A DNA stretch of 64,000 nt from Spirosoma oryzicola (lineage in GTDB: Bacteria > Bacteroidota > Bacteroidia > Cytophagales > Spirosomataceae), in NCBI RefSeq assembly GCF_021233055.1, contig NZ_CP089544.1, positions 62,001-126,000 of the forward strand, in the 5' to 3' direction. Under the pieces are notes generated by a model. The model did no database searches, was not told where the DNA came from, and worked only from the letters and a program-made list of their open reading frames with translations. Below are positions 45,129 through 53,748 of this stretch, piece by piece. The first letter of the stretch is position 1, and every line of letters starts with the position of its first letter. The position numbers and the translations under genes were made by a program.

Positions 45129-46277
45129 ATGAAACAGGTCATAATCAGTATCATCAGTCTATGGACCCTGGTATCCTGCGAGAAAAAAGCCGATACCCAA
45201 ACGCCCCCCGTAACGCAGAAAGTGGCCACGACAGCCACCAGCCAAACGGTATCATTTAACACCCAGCAGCTCATAAGCAGTGGAGTAGACGTGGGGAAGC
45301 CCCAGCGCGAGAGCGTTAGTGGCATCTTGAAACTTCAGGGAACCGTTTCCATACCACCCCAGGGCATTATCAGCGTCAGTTTCCCGTTGGGTGGGTATCT
45401 GAAATCGACGGACATGCTGGCCGGGATGCGCGTTAAAAAGGGGCAGGTTTTAGCGTACTTGGAAGACATGCAGTTCATCCAGCTCCAGCAGGATTACCTG
45501 ACGGCTAAAGAACATTTTAGCCTAGCCGTCAGCGAATTTAACCGCCAGCGCGACCTGAACGCGACCAAGGCCAGCAGCGACAAGGTCTTTCAACAGGCGC
45601 AGGCCGACCTGGAAGGACAACGTATTCTGATGAACGCGCTGGGTCAGAAACTGGAAGTGATCGGCATCAACCCATCCAGACTGCAGGCCGATAATATCTC
45701 ACGCCGGGTGGCTATTCATTCGCCCATTGATGGAATCGTCGCCAAGGTGAATGCCAACGTGGGGAAATACACATCGCCAACGGACATGCTGTTTGAGCTG
45801 GTCGATCTGCGCGATGTTCACCTGGTCCTGACTGTCTTTGAAAAGGACCTGGCGAAACTCTCCATTGGTCAGTCCATCACGGCCTACACCAACAGCGATC
45901 CGAGCAAAAAATATGGCGGCGAAATCATCCTGATTAACAAAAATCTGAATCAGGATCGGATGGCCGAAGTACAGTGTCATTTCAAGAATTATAATGTCTC
46001 TCTGGTACCCGGCACGTTCATGAATGGCGACGTAGCCGTCAATAACAAAGAAGCCCTAACCGTACCGGAAGGGGCTATTGTTCGCTGGCAGAACAAATCC
46101 TATGTGTTTACCGATCAAGGCAATGGAGACTTCCACATGACCGAAGTGAGACCGGGTTTGGTCAATCAGGGTCGGCAGCAAATTGATGGGAAGGGAATTA
46201 CCAATCAGACGAATCTGGTTATCAAAAACGCGTATGCCCTGTTACTAAAGATCAAAAACGCAGAAGCTGACGAGTAA
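45129..46277 (+). CDS. Periplasmic adaptor subunit of RND efflux (CusB/HlyD type)
   Basis: 382 residues, 3 bases after the pump gene. Lipoprotein signal with Cys17 (SLWTLVSC). Barrel-sandwich and hairpin segments are visible: ISVSFPLGGYLKSTDMLAGM and RVKKGQVLAYLEDMQFIQLQ, a helical hairpin, then IHSPIDGIVAKVNANVGKYT and the beta-barrel region. It bridges pump and channel. No separate outer-membrane channel gene is needed because of the fusion. Confidence 0.9.
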   Translation: MKQVIISIISLWTLVSCEKKADTQTPPVTQKVATTATSQTVSFNTQQLISSGVDVGKPQRESVSGILKLQGTVSIPPQGIISVSFPLGGYLKSTDMLAGMRVKKGQVLAYLEDMQFIQLQQDYLTAKEHFSLAVSEFNRQRDLNATKASSDKVFQQAQADLEGQRILMNALGQKLEVIGINPSRLQADNISRRVAIHSPIDGIVAKVNANVGKYTSPTDMLFELVDLRDVHLVLTVFEKDLAKLSIGQSITAYTNSDPSKKYGGEIILINKNLNQDRMAEVQCHFKNYNVSLVPGTFMNGDVAVNNKEALTVPEGAIVRWQNKSYVFTDQGNGDFHMTEVRPGLVNQGRQQIDGKGITNQTNLVIKNAYALLLKIKNAEADE

Positions 46278-46310
46278 AATTCGGTGTAACGCATTCATCT
46301 TAGTTTTCTC

Positions 46311-47210
46311 ATGGAACAACCATTAAAACCGCACCAGGCCGGGCCACGCCGGGCCGAGCGAGGGCAGCAAACTACGCTCATCGGCATTGGAGTTAGTATT
46401 GTGCTGCTGCTGGTTAAAGGCACCGCTGGCTATCTGGGCCATTCGTACGCCCTGATCGCCGATGCCATCGAGTCCGGAACGGATGTGATCACCTCAACTT
46501 TTGTCTGGCTTGGCCTTCGGGTAGCGTCCCGTCGTCCCGATCAGAACCACCCCTATGGACACGGCAAGGCGGAACCGCTGGCTGCCATTGTCGTGGCGTT
46601 TGCGCTGGTGGGTGCTGCCATTCTTATCGCCGTTGAAAGCATCCAGAATATCCGGGTGCCGCATAAAGTGCCCGAAGCCTGGACACTGGCCGTGTTGGCG
46701 GGGGTCGTCGTGGTTAAGGAAGTACTCTTTCGAAAAATAGCCCAGGTCGGTGCCGAGGTGGAAAGCAGCGCCGTTAAAGCCGATGCCTGGCACCACCGTA
46801 GCGACGCCATTACGTCGCTGACCGCCTTTATGGGGATTGGAATTGCCCTCATCGGTGGCCCTGGTTACGAAAGCGCCGACGACTGGGCGGCTCTGCTGGC
46901 ATCGGGGTTCATTATTTTTAACGCCTATCACATTTTCCGCCCATCGTTCGGTGAAATCATGGACGAAGCACCGACGGGCGACTGGCAGCAGGAATTAGCG
47001 ACGATTGCCCTTAGCGTACCCGGCGTGAAAGGGATCGACAAATACCGGGTACGAAAAACAGGCTTTGAGTACTTTGTTGATTTACACGTGCTAGTTCCGG
47101 GTGATTTATCGGTGAGCCAGGGCCACCGTATTGCTCATACGGTTAAAGCCGCTATTTTACAGGCAAAACCCGCAGTGTACGACGTGCTGATTCATATTGA
47201 ACCGGCGTAA
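46311..47210 (+). CDS. Cation diffusion facilitator family transporter
   Basis: 299 residues, six TM segments. Metal-site motifs: HSYALIADAIESGTDVITS (D-x3-D), NHPYGHGKAEPLAA, and DAWHHRSDAITSL (H-x3-D) in TM5. The C-terminal about 85 residues form the cytoplasmic CDF dimerisation domain (VDLHVLVPGDLSVSQGH). Exports Zn2+/Co2+-type ions from the cytoplasm; completes the metal-resistance operon, 33 bases after the adaptor gene. Confidence 0.9.
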   Translation: MEQPLKPHQAGPRRAERGQQTTLIGIGVSIVLLLVKGTAGYLGHSYALIADAIESGTDVITSTFVWLGLRVASRRPDQNHPYGHGKAEPLAAIVVAFALVGAAILIAVESIQNIRVPHKVPEAWTLAVLAGVVVVKEVLFRKIAQVGAEVESSAVKADAWHHRSDAITSLTAFMGIGIALIGGPGYESADDWAALLASGFIIFNAYHIFRPSFGEIMDEAPTGDWQQELATIALSVPGVKGIDKYRVRKTGFEYFVDLHVLVPGDLSVSQGHRIAHTVKAAILQAKPAVYDVLIHIEPA

Positions 47211-47748
47211 GCACGAACTAGCAGGCGAGGAAGTATGGATTGAGGCATCGTCGAAACAAATCTGGTGGGCTGTCGGATGCGCTCGATCAGATTCGTTTCG
47301 ACGGTTAAGGCTCTCATCGGCATTTCTCACTAGAATCGGGAGTTAGGAGTCAAACTTGCGAGTTGGAACTACTCGACCTTCACCTGCGCTGATTTGCTTG
47401 ATCAACATGTTCGATCAAAAAGTCATCTTATAAAACGCCCGGTTTCCAAATACCATGTAACGACATTATCAGACGAATCAGCATATTTAAGACAAGAGTC
47501 TCAAATTGCCGTCTCTTGAATCAAAGTATCTTTTAGTAAGCACCCTATGAGTTCGTGAGAATTTTTTGTAAACGATTAACCGGTGTTCAGCTATTCGTTT
47601 TAGAAAAAATTTGATAAATAAGGTCGCTCCTGTTTCAAGCTGAACAATAAAATTCTTCTATTGCCGTTTTATATATGTTATACTTCTTAAGCCCCATCGC
47701 TAGACCCGGTGGGGCTTTTTTATTGGCATCTTGATTACCTTTATTGAT
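47211..47748. other. Intergenic region with conserved leader
   Basis: About 540 bases. No gene seen until the leader of the next small gene, which has CTGTTTCAAGC at about 47629, a TATA-rich stretch and the terminator-like hairpin at 47689. Confidence 0.4.
47689..47721 (+). terminator. Terminator-like hairpin in leader of small gene
   Basis: AAGCCCCA and TGGGGCTT with a T6 run, about 28 bases before the ATG at 47749. The same hairpin with different loop bases precedes the second copy at 49024. Acts as an attenuator or ends a short leader RNA. Confidence 0.65.
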
Positions 47749-47940
47749 ATGGAACCCGTATCTGATCAACCTCCCTCCCAGCCCGATCCTATAGTCATTC
47801 AGAAACAACGCGTGGAGGACGCTACTGATTTCTTGAGCATCTGTGATCGCCTATCGACTGGTTATGACAGCGGCTACTACTGGGAGGATGTGCAACGAGC
47901 ATTGCGCATTGCCGCTGGCTTAGAAAAGTGGCCAGATTGA
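47749..47940 (+). CDS. Small protein, copy 1 of a duplicated unit
   Basis: 63 residues from ATG (MEPVSDQPPSQPDP...), with a conserved C-terminal part FLSICDRLSTGYDSGYYWED and RIAAGLEKWPD. A helical cytoplasmic protein of unknown function. A near-identical unit follows about 1.27 kb later. The preceding TTG-initiated extension is unlikely because the leader hairpin lies there. Confidence 0.65.
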   Translation: MEPVSDQPPSQPDPIVIQKQRVEDATDFLSICDRLSTGYDSGYYWEDVQRALRIAAGLEKWPD

Positions 47941-48157
47941 TGCTCATTCACTATAACGTATTCTGCCTCTCCCCTCCCACTTTTCTACTAGTAGAAAAGT
48001 AGTCTACATTGTAAATTAGTCAGCTTCCCTATCCTTATAACAATAGGTAGAATGTCGATTGGTAGATTTCACATTTATTAAACGACCCTTCAATTGAAGT
48101 TACGCTTATGGTGGCTAGAAGAACACGAATCTAGGTAATACGACGGCTAAGCTTCCG

Positions 48158-48709
48158 TCACTGTTTCAGGTAGTGAAGCGCCACAACGCCCGATTTGAAA
48201 ACGATTGTGTCAACTAACCTCAAATCAAGGTTTTCCTGAAGGCTGCCCCCTTCAATTAATTGTCTTCCTCTCCCCACCAGTACCGGGTGGACAACCAGAT
48301 GAAATTCATCGATCAGGCCCGCTGCCAGCAATTCCGGCAGCAGACTGACACTGTCTACAGAAATTTTTTTACCCACTTGTTGCTTCAGCTTCAGCAGCTC
48401 TTGGACTGGATTGCTCCGGACAATGCGCGTATTTTCCTCCACCTGGTCTAAGGTTCGTGATATCACTACTCGATCGATCGCCGTCAGTTTTTGGGCGAAG
48501 CGATTTTCATCGGATGTACCGGATTGGTGTTTGGCCACATCAGACCAAAAGGGAAACATGAGCTGATACATAATCCGGCCGAAAAAGAGCAGATCCACCT
48601 CCTCCAGCAGGCTGGTGAAATACTCATGCACCTCTTCACTGGGATTGAACAGCGTGTGATCGCAATAGCCATCCAGGCTAATATTCATGGCGAAGGTTAC
48701 CGTTCTCAT
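48158..48709 (-). CDS. Dihydrofolate-reductase-family protein (RibD C-terminal-like)
   Basis: 183 residues from ATG 48709 (MRTVTFAMNISLDGYCDHTL), the usual start of this family; the longer frame adds 22 residues. Further hallmarks are LLFFGRIMYQLMFPFW, KLTAIDRVVISRTL, KKISVDSVSLLPELLAAGLI and DEFHLVVHPVLVGRGRQLIE. A NADPH-dependent reductase of unknown substrate, commonly misnamed dihydrofolate reductase. Confidence 0.85.
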   Translation of the reverse strand: MRTVTFAMNISLDGYCDHTLFNPSEEVHEYFTSLLEEVDLLFFGRIMYQLMFPFWSDVAKHQSGTSDENRFAQKLTAIDRVVISRTLDQVEENTRIVRSNPVQELLKLKQQVGKKISVDSVSLLPELLAAGLIDEFHLVVHPVLVGRGRQLIEGGSLQENLDLRLVDTIVFKSGVVALHYLKQ

Positions 48710-49023
48710 GCGGGTATCCAGGGGTTTAGGGTTTCCACAAATGTAAACGGGGTGATCTACCAACAGGAGGGGCAATCACGACAATATCGGGGCGTTTTGT
48801 GGCCATTTGCGCTCACATGGCCTGATTAATTGTCGACCCGTAATTGAGCCTGTCATTTGAACTGGTACTCGCTGAAAGCAAGGTTTAAAAATTGCTAAAT
48901 AAACCCTTCCCTGTTTCAAGCCCACACTAAACCGCTCGAACTAGCGTTTTATATGTGTTAAATATCTTAAGCCCCACTGGTCGAACCAATGGGGCTTTTC
49001 GTTTGGACGCTTAATTTTGCCAT
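48710..49023. other. Intergenic region with second conserved leader
   Basis: Contains CTGTTTCAAGC at about 48913, a TATA-rich stretch and the hairpin at 48969-48999, all matching the leader of the first small-gene copy. Confidence 0.45.
48969..48999 (+). terminator. Terminator-like hairpin, second leader
   Basis: AAGCCCCA and TGGGGCTT then TTT. Same stem as at 47689 although the loop differs, so the structure rather than the sequence is kept. Confidence 0.6.
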
Positions 49024-49215
49024 ATTGACAACCTATCTGATCAACCTCTCTCCCAGCATGATCTAATAGCGATCCAGAAGCAGCGGGTGGTAGATGCTAC
49101 AGATTTCTTGAGCATCTGTGATCGCTTGTCTACCGGCTATGACAGTGGCTACTATTGGGAAGATGTCCAACGAGCTATACGGATTGCTGCCGGTTTAGAG
49201 AAGTGGCCTGACTGA
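49024..49215 (+). pseudogene. Copy 2 of the 63-residue unit, start codon changed to ATT
   Basis: Same length (64 codons with stop) and same frame as 47749-47940, with conserved FLSICDRLSTGYDSGYYWED and LEKWPD at the end. Where copy 1 has ATG, copy 2 has ATT, and no other start is available. The body has mostly silent changes and no indel, so it may have been inactivated recently or use ATT as a rare start. Confidence 0.7.
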
Positions 49216-49417
49216 TGAACTTTCAACTACACTAGTTGATAAGTACCCCAACATTCTCTTATGGTTCATTTATCCATTTTCGTAACATTTTCACAACGCT
49301 CCTTCGAAAATGCTACGACTGGTAAGCTGACTCGATTCTGTCATTTCCAAAAACATGTTACCAGCTAACCACTAAAATGAGTTTTAACCGGTTTCAATCA
49401 GCTATGAACAACACGCC

Positions 49418-50401
49418 TTATTTTTTGGCCATTACCGGTACAATGACCTCATCCCCTTTTACACTAAACCGATAAACACCCGCTTTTTCATCCCATTGTT
49501 CGACGACCGGTACGATCCGTGTCCGGCGAGGGCCTACTTTGTCGGATGAGTTGTGAATGTGGTAGACGTAATATAATTGCTTGTCGATCCCTTCAAACAG
49601 GTCACCGTGGCCTGATCCGTTTTCGCCAACGATCGAGCGATGAATGATGGGGTTACCGTTATATTTTACCCAAGGCCCGTAGGGCGAATCAGCCACGGCA
49701 TAGCCAATCGCATAATCGATGTTCTGGAAATGATTGGCTGAATAAAACAGGTAATATTTATTTCTCAATTTAATAACCGTAGGCCCCTCCATAATGGGGG
49801 CGGATTGATAGTTAGGTGTTGCCTCCCAGGCCTGGGTTTGCTCAAAACATCGTTTCAGGGTTTGGGGCTTAATCGTTCCGGTTTTCAGATCAAACTCGGC
49901 GACATACAGGTAATTACCCTTATTAAAGCGTACACAGTAGAGGTAGTATGTACCATCGGTATCCTTAAAAAGATAGGAATCAATATTTTTCTGGGAGCCG
50001 TCAATTGGCCTGACCTCCTTTTGTCGGTAAGGACCTAGTAACGAGGTTGACTGGGCCAATGCGGTTTGCTCATCGGCCGTATACGTAAGATAATAGGTGC
50101 CCTTATCGTTGAGAATTTGGGGCGCCCAGAAGCCTTTGGTGCCGAAGGTGTGGTCGCCTTTAGTCAGGATCATCCCCAGTGAATCAGTTGCCTTGGCAGG
50201 CACGGCCCATGTTTTGAGGTCCTTTGACTCTAATAAGGCAAAACCCTGTGGCCCGCCGTTCCCCCCTTTTGAACCGGTCAGATAATAGTTGCCTCCTTCA
50301 ACATAGATGGTCACATCGGCAAAAAAAATCTCCTGCTTTGCCTGTGCAGATGCCTGCAAAGCAGTTAGGGACAGGATCAAATAAATAAGAAGTGCTTTCA
50401 T
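49418..50401 (-). CDS. Secreted glycoside hydrolase family 43 protein
   Basis: 327 residues from ATG 50401 (signal MKALLIYLILSLTALQASAQ); the longer frame adds 64 improbable residues. Five-bladed propeller signs: catalytic base Asp in FFADVTIYVEGGNYYLTGS, second Asp in DSYLFKDTDGTYYLYC, and acid Glu in IMEGPTVIKLRNKYYLFYSA. The family cleaves arabinan, xylan side chains or galactan; the exact substrate is not clear. Periplasmic or secreted. Confidence 0.87.
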   Translation of the reverse strand: MKALLIYLILSLTALQASAQAKQEIFFADVTIYVEGGNYYLTGSKGGNGGPQGFALLESKDLKTWAVPAKATDSLGMILTKGDHTFGTKGFWAPQILNDKGTYYLTYTADEQTALAQSTSLLGPYRQKEVRPIDGSQKNIDSYLFKDTDGTYYLYCVRFNKGNYLYVAEFDLKTGTIKPQTLKRCFEQTQAWEATPNYQSAPIMEGPTVIKLRNKYYLFYSANHFQNIDYAIGYAVADSPYGPWVKYNGNPIIHRSIVGENGSGHGDLFEGIDKQLYYVYHIHNSSDKVGPRRTRIVPVVEQWDEKAGVYRFSVKGDEVIVPVMAKK

Positions 50402-50636
50402 TTTAGGGGGTTTAGTCAGCCAATTGCCAATCGGCAAAAAGTACTTAATCACATTGTCACGCCGGAGTGCCGGACCGCAGCGTATCGATACGAACCGACA
50501 AATGAAGCCATTATTGGTAGGAAGTGCAACGAGGCAACAAATTGCGGCTTCACTGGAGAAGTGACGACCGCAACCGACAAAGTGATCAACCAAAAAAATG
50601 AACGGCTGCGTTTTCTAATCGCTAAGTAATCCGTTG

Positions 50637-50897
50637 TTAGGAATCTCTTTTTTTCGATACGTCATGTTTTTCCCAACGGTCCATCAAAAGGCAACAAACG
50701 GTTGGTCTATTCAATTTTACATTTTCTAAACGCTCGTTTTTTTTACGTATTAAGAATTGTAAAAAAGCAAGGCTGCCGTTGACGTACAGCACGTTTAGAA
50801 CATCAGACATTATATGACTGTGACTCTCTTCTATAAACGTAAACTTGATGCCCCTGGTAAAAATATAAGTACCACCCGGCTCAATAACAATAGGCAC
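50637..50897 (-). CDS. Hypothetical small protein, uncertain
   Basis: 86-codon frame (MPIVIEPGGTYIFTRGIKFT...) without recognisable domain. The N-terminal beta-like part could be a real cupin-type fragment, but support is weak. Confidence 0.3.
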   Translation of the reverse strand: MPIVIEPGGTYIFTRGIKFTFIEESHSHIMSDVLNVLYVNGSLAFLQFLIRKKNERLENVKLNRPTVCCLLMDRWEKHDVSKKRDS

Positions 50898-51007
50898 TTT
50901 TCATAAGACTCAACATTCTGTAATTCAATTAGATAACTAGTATGAATAGTATACTAAATGACAAAACATTTGGCACTTTCAGGCTTGATTTAGGGTTATA
51001 ATACTAG

Positions 51008-51268
51008 CGACCAGATACCCATTATTTGTACTGTATTAAGTGTGGCAATTTGATTCCCAAAGCTCGTTTGAAAGCCCTGCCAACGGCCAAAACCTGTGTC
51101 TATTGTTCACAAGCGCAACGAGTAGCGGGCTTTTCTTTGATTACGGGTAAGATCGAGTATTCCGCTCTTTAACTACTATCACAAGCTGATGCCCAACAGC
51201 TGCATAAAATGGGAGCCCGACGAGGCACCAGTGCCTCTACCTATATGAAGCGCGAGAAAGGTACATAG
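51008..51268 (+). pseudogene. DksA/TraR-type zinc-finger protein, remnant with nonsense codon
   Basis: Frame opening after TAG at 51005. YCIKCGNLIPKARLKALPTA and CVYCSQAQRVAGFSLITGKI form the four-Cys zinc finger of the DksA/TraR family. TAA at 51170-51172 interrupts it, after which the same frame continues LSQADAQQLHKMGARRGTSA to TAG at 51266. A CAA-to-TAA change would explain the stop. The start is also missing. Such genes often travel on mobile elements, consistent with the recombinase next door. Confidence 0.65.
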
Positions 51269-51283
51269 CATCAGTTAGTTGCC

Positions 51284-52066
51284 TTAATCGATCCTACTGT
51301 CGGCTAACTCAGCAACGAGTTGGCCGTTTTTATTGGACTCGATTCGTTTGACAAGCCGCTGAACCTGCATTTTATGAAAATTCGAACCACGCGGTGTTCT
51401 GAAGCCAGCTAGATTCAGTTGCTCAGCGATTTGTTCGTAGGTTTTGCCAGTTGAGCGAAGCATACTGATTAAGGCCGATGCCCGACGGCTATTTTCATTT
51501 TCTTCAGCAATCTCCCTGGATAGTTGAGCTCCCCTTAACCCAGCATCTGCTTTTTTAAGATTGGGGCCACCCCTCCGCCATTCACCAAGCCGAACCCGTC
51601 GAGCTTCAACGGCCTGTTGCGTTCGGATACTGATCAAGACTCGCTCCCGATCCGCGATGGCCATAAACAAGGTCAGCGTAAACTTGTCCAAGTTAGGAAT
51701 ATCGCAACTCTCCAATCGCTCATTGAGCTCCTTATAAATATGAAGAGCATTCTCCGTATTACGGCTCAGCCGGTCAATCTTGGCTACGACTAACGTAGCC
51801 CCTTCCTTTTTACAAAGTGCGATTGCCTTTTGGAGCTCGGGCCGCTTGTGAATCGTTTTTCCTGATCGTATGTCGGTAAACTCAGCCAGTATAGGTTTGT
51901 CTTTGTAAAAGTGATTGATATAGGCGCGTTGGGCTTCCAGTCCTAATCCTGACTCACCTTGTTTTTTGGTCGACACCCGAAAGTAAAGCACATACTTTCG
52001 TTCATTCGAGCTAACTTTCTCATCGGCCAGCGAATGGCTCTGATGAGGCGTTGTTTTTTTAGCCAT
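51284..52066 (-). CDS. Serine recombinase at the island edge
   Basis: 260 residues from ATG 52066 (MAKKTTPHQSHSLADEK). The resolvase domain is clear: YVLYFRVSTKKQGESGLGLE with the catalytic Ser, VVAKIDRLSRNTENALHIY, and LTLFMAIADRERVLISIRTQ. A C-terminal recombinase region follows (SMLRSTGKTYEQIAEQLNLA). It lies just before an AT-rich defence operon and may have mobilised it. Confidence 0.85.
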   Translation of the reverse strand: MAKKTTPHQSHSLADEKVSSNERKYVLYFRVSTKKQGESGLGLEAQRAYINHFYKDKPILAEFTDIRSGKTIHKRPELQKAIALCKKEGATLVVAKIDRLSRNTENALHIYKELNERLESCDIPNLDKFTLTLFMAIADRERVLISIRTQQAVEARRVRLGEWRRGGPNLKKADAGLRGAQLSREIAEENENSRRASALISMLRSTGKTYEQIAEQLNLAGFRTPRGSNFHKMQVQRLVKRIESNKNGQLVAELADSRID

Positions 52067-52088
52067 TGCTATCAAATCGGGAAAGGCG

Positions 52089-52415
52089 TTAATTGTACAA
52101 ATCCGGCGATTCATCACTGGCATCATTAGCGGCTACATCAAGGTTCAGCCAGTGGGCACGGTCACCAGTAGCTTCCACCTGGGCCTCAAACTTGAGCTCA
52201 TCTTGTACCCATTCCGATGAACAACCAAATTCTTTCGCCTGATCTAAGACGGCCGAGACGATGACGGCCGTACGAGCCGGATCCTCGGTGATCGATTGCA
52301 AGCTGGCTACGGCCCGAACGTAATCATTATAAGTTAGCCGACGGGTAGGCAGATCACCTTTGGCCCACTGGTAAGCCAGGAGCCGAACCACGTTTCTTTC
52401 CTCATCTGAGTTCAT
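52089..52415 (-). CDS. Hypothetical protein upstream of recombinase
   Basis: 108 residues, acidic and helical (MNSDEERNVVRLLAYQWAKG, SITEDPARTAVIVSAVLDQA). 22 bases before the recombinase start on the same strand, so probably co-transcribed. Possibly an accessory factor of recombination; family unrecognised. Confidence 0.6.
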   Translation of the reverse strand: MNSDEERNVVRLLAYQWAKGDLPTRRLTYNDYVRAVASLQSITEDPARTAVIVSAVLDQAKEFGCSSEWVQDELKFEAQVEATGDRAHWLNLDVAANDASDESPDLYN

Positions 52416-52872
52416 TAATTTGTTGCTGTTTTTATCTACTTAAAAATAGACAAAAAAGCAGAAGTAACAAAGCCATAACGTCCGTCATGGCTTTGTTACG
52501 AGAATAAATATCATATAAAATTTGACTGACAGATTGGCATAGAAGGATAAAACATCCAATCATCTTCTAAACAATGACTAGCGATTTTGTGAAGGCATTT
52601 CAACAAGACGCTAATTTGAAGCGATCTTTCTTGATATAAGTATGTTAATAAAGGAGAAACTAACAAGTTAAGCCCAGCATTAAATTTCATAGTATTTTCA
52701 AAGATTTAACTTAAATTATTGAAAATATTTACTTGGAAATTAATGCAGATAAGATCAAAATAAGCAGTTAAACTGCCTTATAATTAAATAGTTTTAGGTT
52801 TAATCAACTAAATAAAATATTTAATCAATTATTTAGCTACACTTGCAAACTATACACATATATCACTTATAA
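52416..52872. other. AT-rich intergenic region, island boundary
   Basis: About 455 bases where composition shifts from mixed to strongly AT-rich. Contains the 13-bp inverted repeat at 52464-52499; no gene supported. Confidence 0.45.
52464..52499. repeat. 13-bp perfect inverted repeat
   Basis: GTAACAAAGCCAT and ATGGCTTTGTTAC around a 10-base loop. Could be a terminator for one of the flanking - strand genes or a recombination site. Confidence 0.55.
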
Positions 52873-53748
52873 CTACCAACCTTGCGTAAGAGCAATTTCA
52901 GTACGCGTAGCCTCCACTTGATCTGCTAAATTTACTAATGAATTAAGCAAAACTGTATGGGCCCCTCCAATAGTTGAGTATTCCAATAATTTAATTTTCA
53001 AAGTTTGCTCTAGAATATTCTTCACTGAAGGAGAAGCACTCGTTTTTGATAATACGAAATAATGATCTCCAGAATTTCTGAATCTGTGTCTGTAATCCTC
53101 TAAAAGTAATCTAATATCAGGATCATTTGTACCACAACCTAAAAACAAGAACGTATGGGTAATCAATAATGCATCTAAGACCTCATACATAGACTTGTAT
53201 TTCTGTCGTGCCTGCGCATAAGACTCTCTAGTAAAAATGAGATTATTAGGAGTTTCAACTTTGCCGTGTATTTTCAAGATCAACCTTTTATTTATCCTTA
53301 ATGCCTCAACAATATCATCATCAGTATGTTCTTTAACTGTAACAGTACCGGCAGAGGTTGTAGATGCATAACGATCATAAATATTATCAAAGTTTGGTGT
53401 TATAACAATTTTAGAATCTAATCTATATATAGTTTCATGAATGCTGGCAGGTTGATAGCCTGGCGCTTGATACTCACTGATAACAAAATTATTAAATATA
53501 AAACTACCTAAAGTAGTTTTTAAAATTTCACAAGCTGTTAGAAAATCATTTTGAGATATTAATTTCAGTACTTCCCGTTTTACTTTCAGATCAGCAATAT
53601 GGGCACAACCAGTCTCTAAAAAACTTTTCCAAGTTTTCGGCCTTTGCCCTGCAGCGTTTACTGAATTGGCTGATACCCCTGAACCTAACACAATGACACT
53701 CTTACGAAGTGCAATGTCATCGATGATATTTTTAGGCCAAACTATCAT
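52873..53748 (-). CDS. SIR2-family NADase, putative defence effector
   Basis: 291 residues. SIR2_2-type domain: GSGVS at 22-26 (NAD loop), T117-P-N119-F-D121 (the T-x-N-x-D motif), H161 in LKIHGK, and FLGCGTNDPDIR at 202-212. The key Asn and His are present, so NAD+ hydrolysis is plausible. Third gene of an AT-rich operon; its ATG overlaps the end of the ParA-like gene by 4 bases. By analogy with SIR2 effectors of known anti-phage systems it would deplete NAD+ on activation. Confidence 0.85.
   Translation of the reverse strand: MIVWPKNIIDDIALRKSVIVLGSGVSANSVNAAGQRPKTWKSFLETGCAHIADLKVKREVLKLISQNDFLTACEILKTTLGSFIFNNFVISEYQAPGYQPASIHETIYRLDSKIVITPNFDNIYDRYASTTSAGTVTVKEHTDDDIVEALRINKRLILKIHGKVETPNNLIFTRESYAQARQKYKSMYEVLDALLITHTFLFLGCGTNDPDIRLLLEDYRHRFRNSGDHYFVLSKTSASPSVKNILEQTLKIKLLEYSTIGGAHTVLLNSLVNLADQVEATRTEIALTQGW

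Noticed and set aside
46341..46372. GC-rich stretch in the CDF gene resembling the 16-bp inserts
   Set aside because: It is in frame, codes for a normal basic N-terminus and leaves no frameshift, so there is no sign of insertion.
47330..47360. Possible 14th copy of the GTCTCA motif
   Set aside because: TCTCACTAGAATCGGGAGTT has wrong spacing and lacks the GAGCG part; too degenerate to count.
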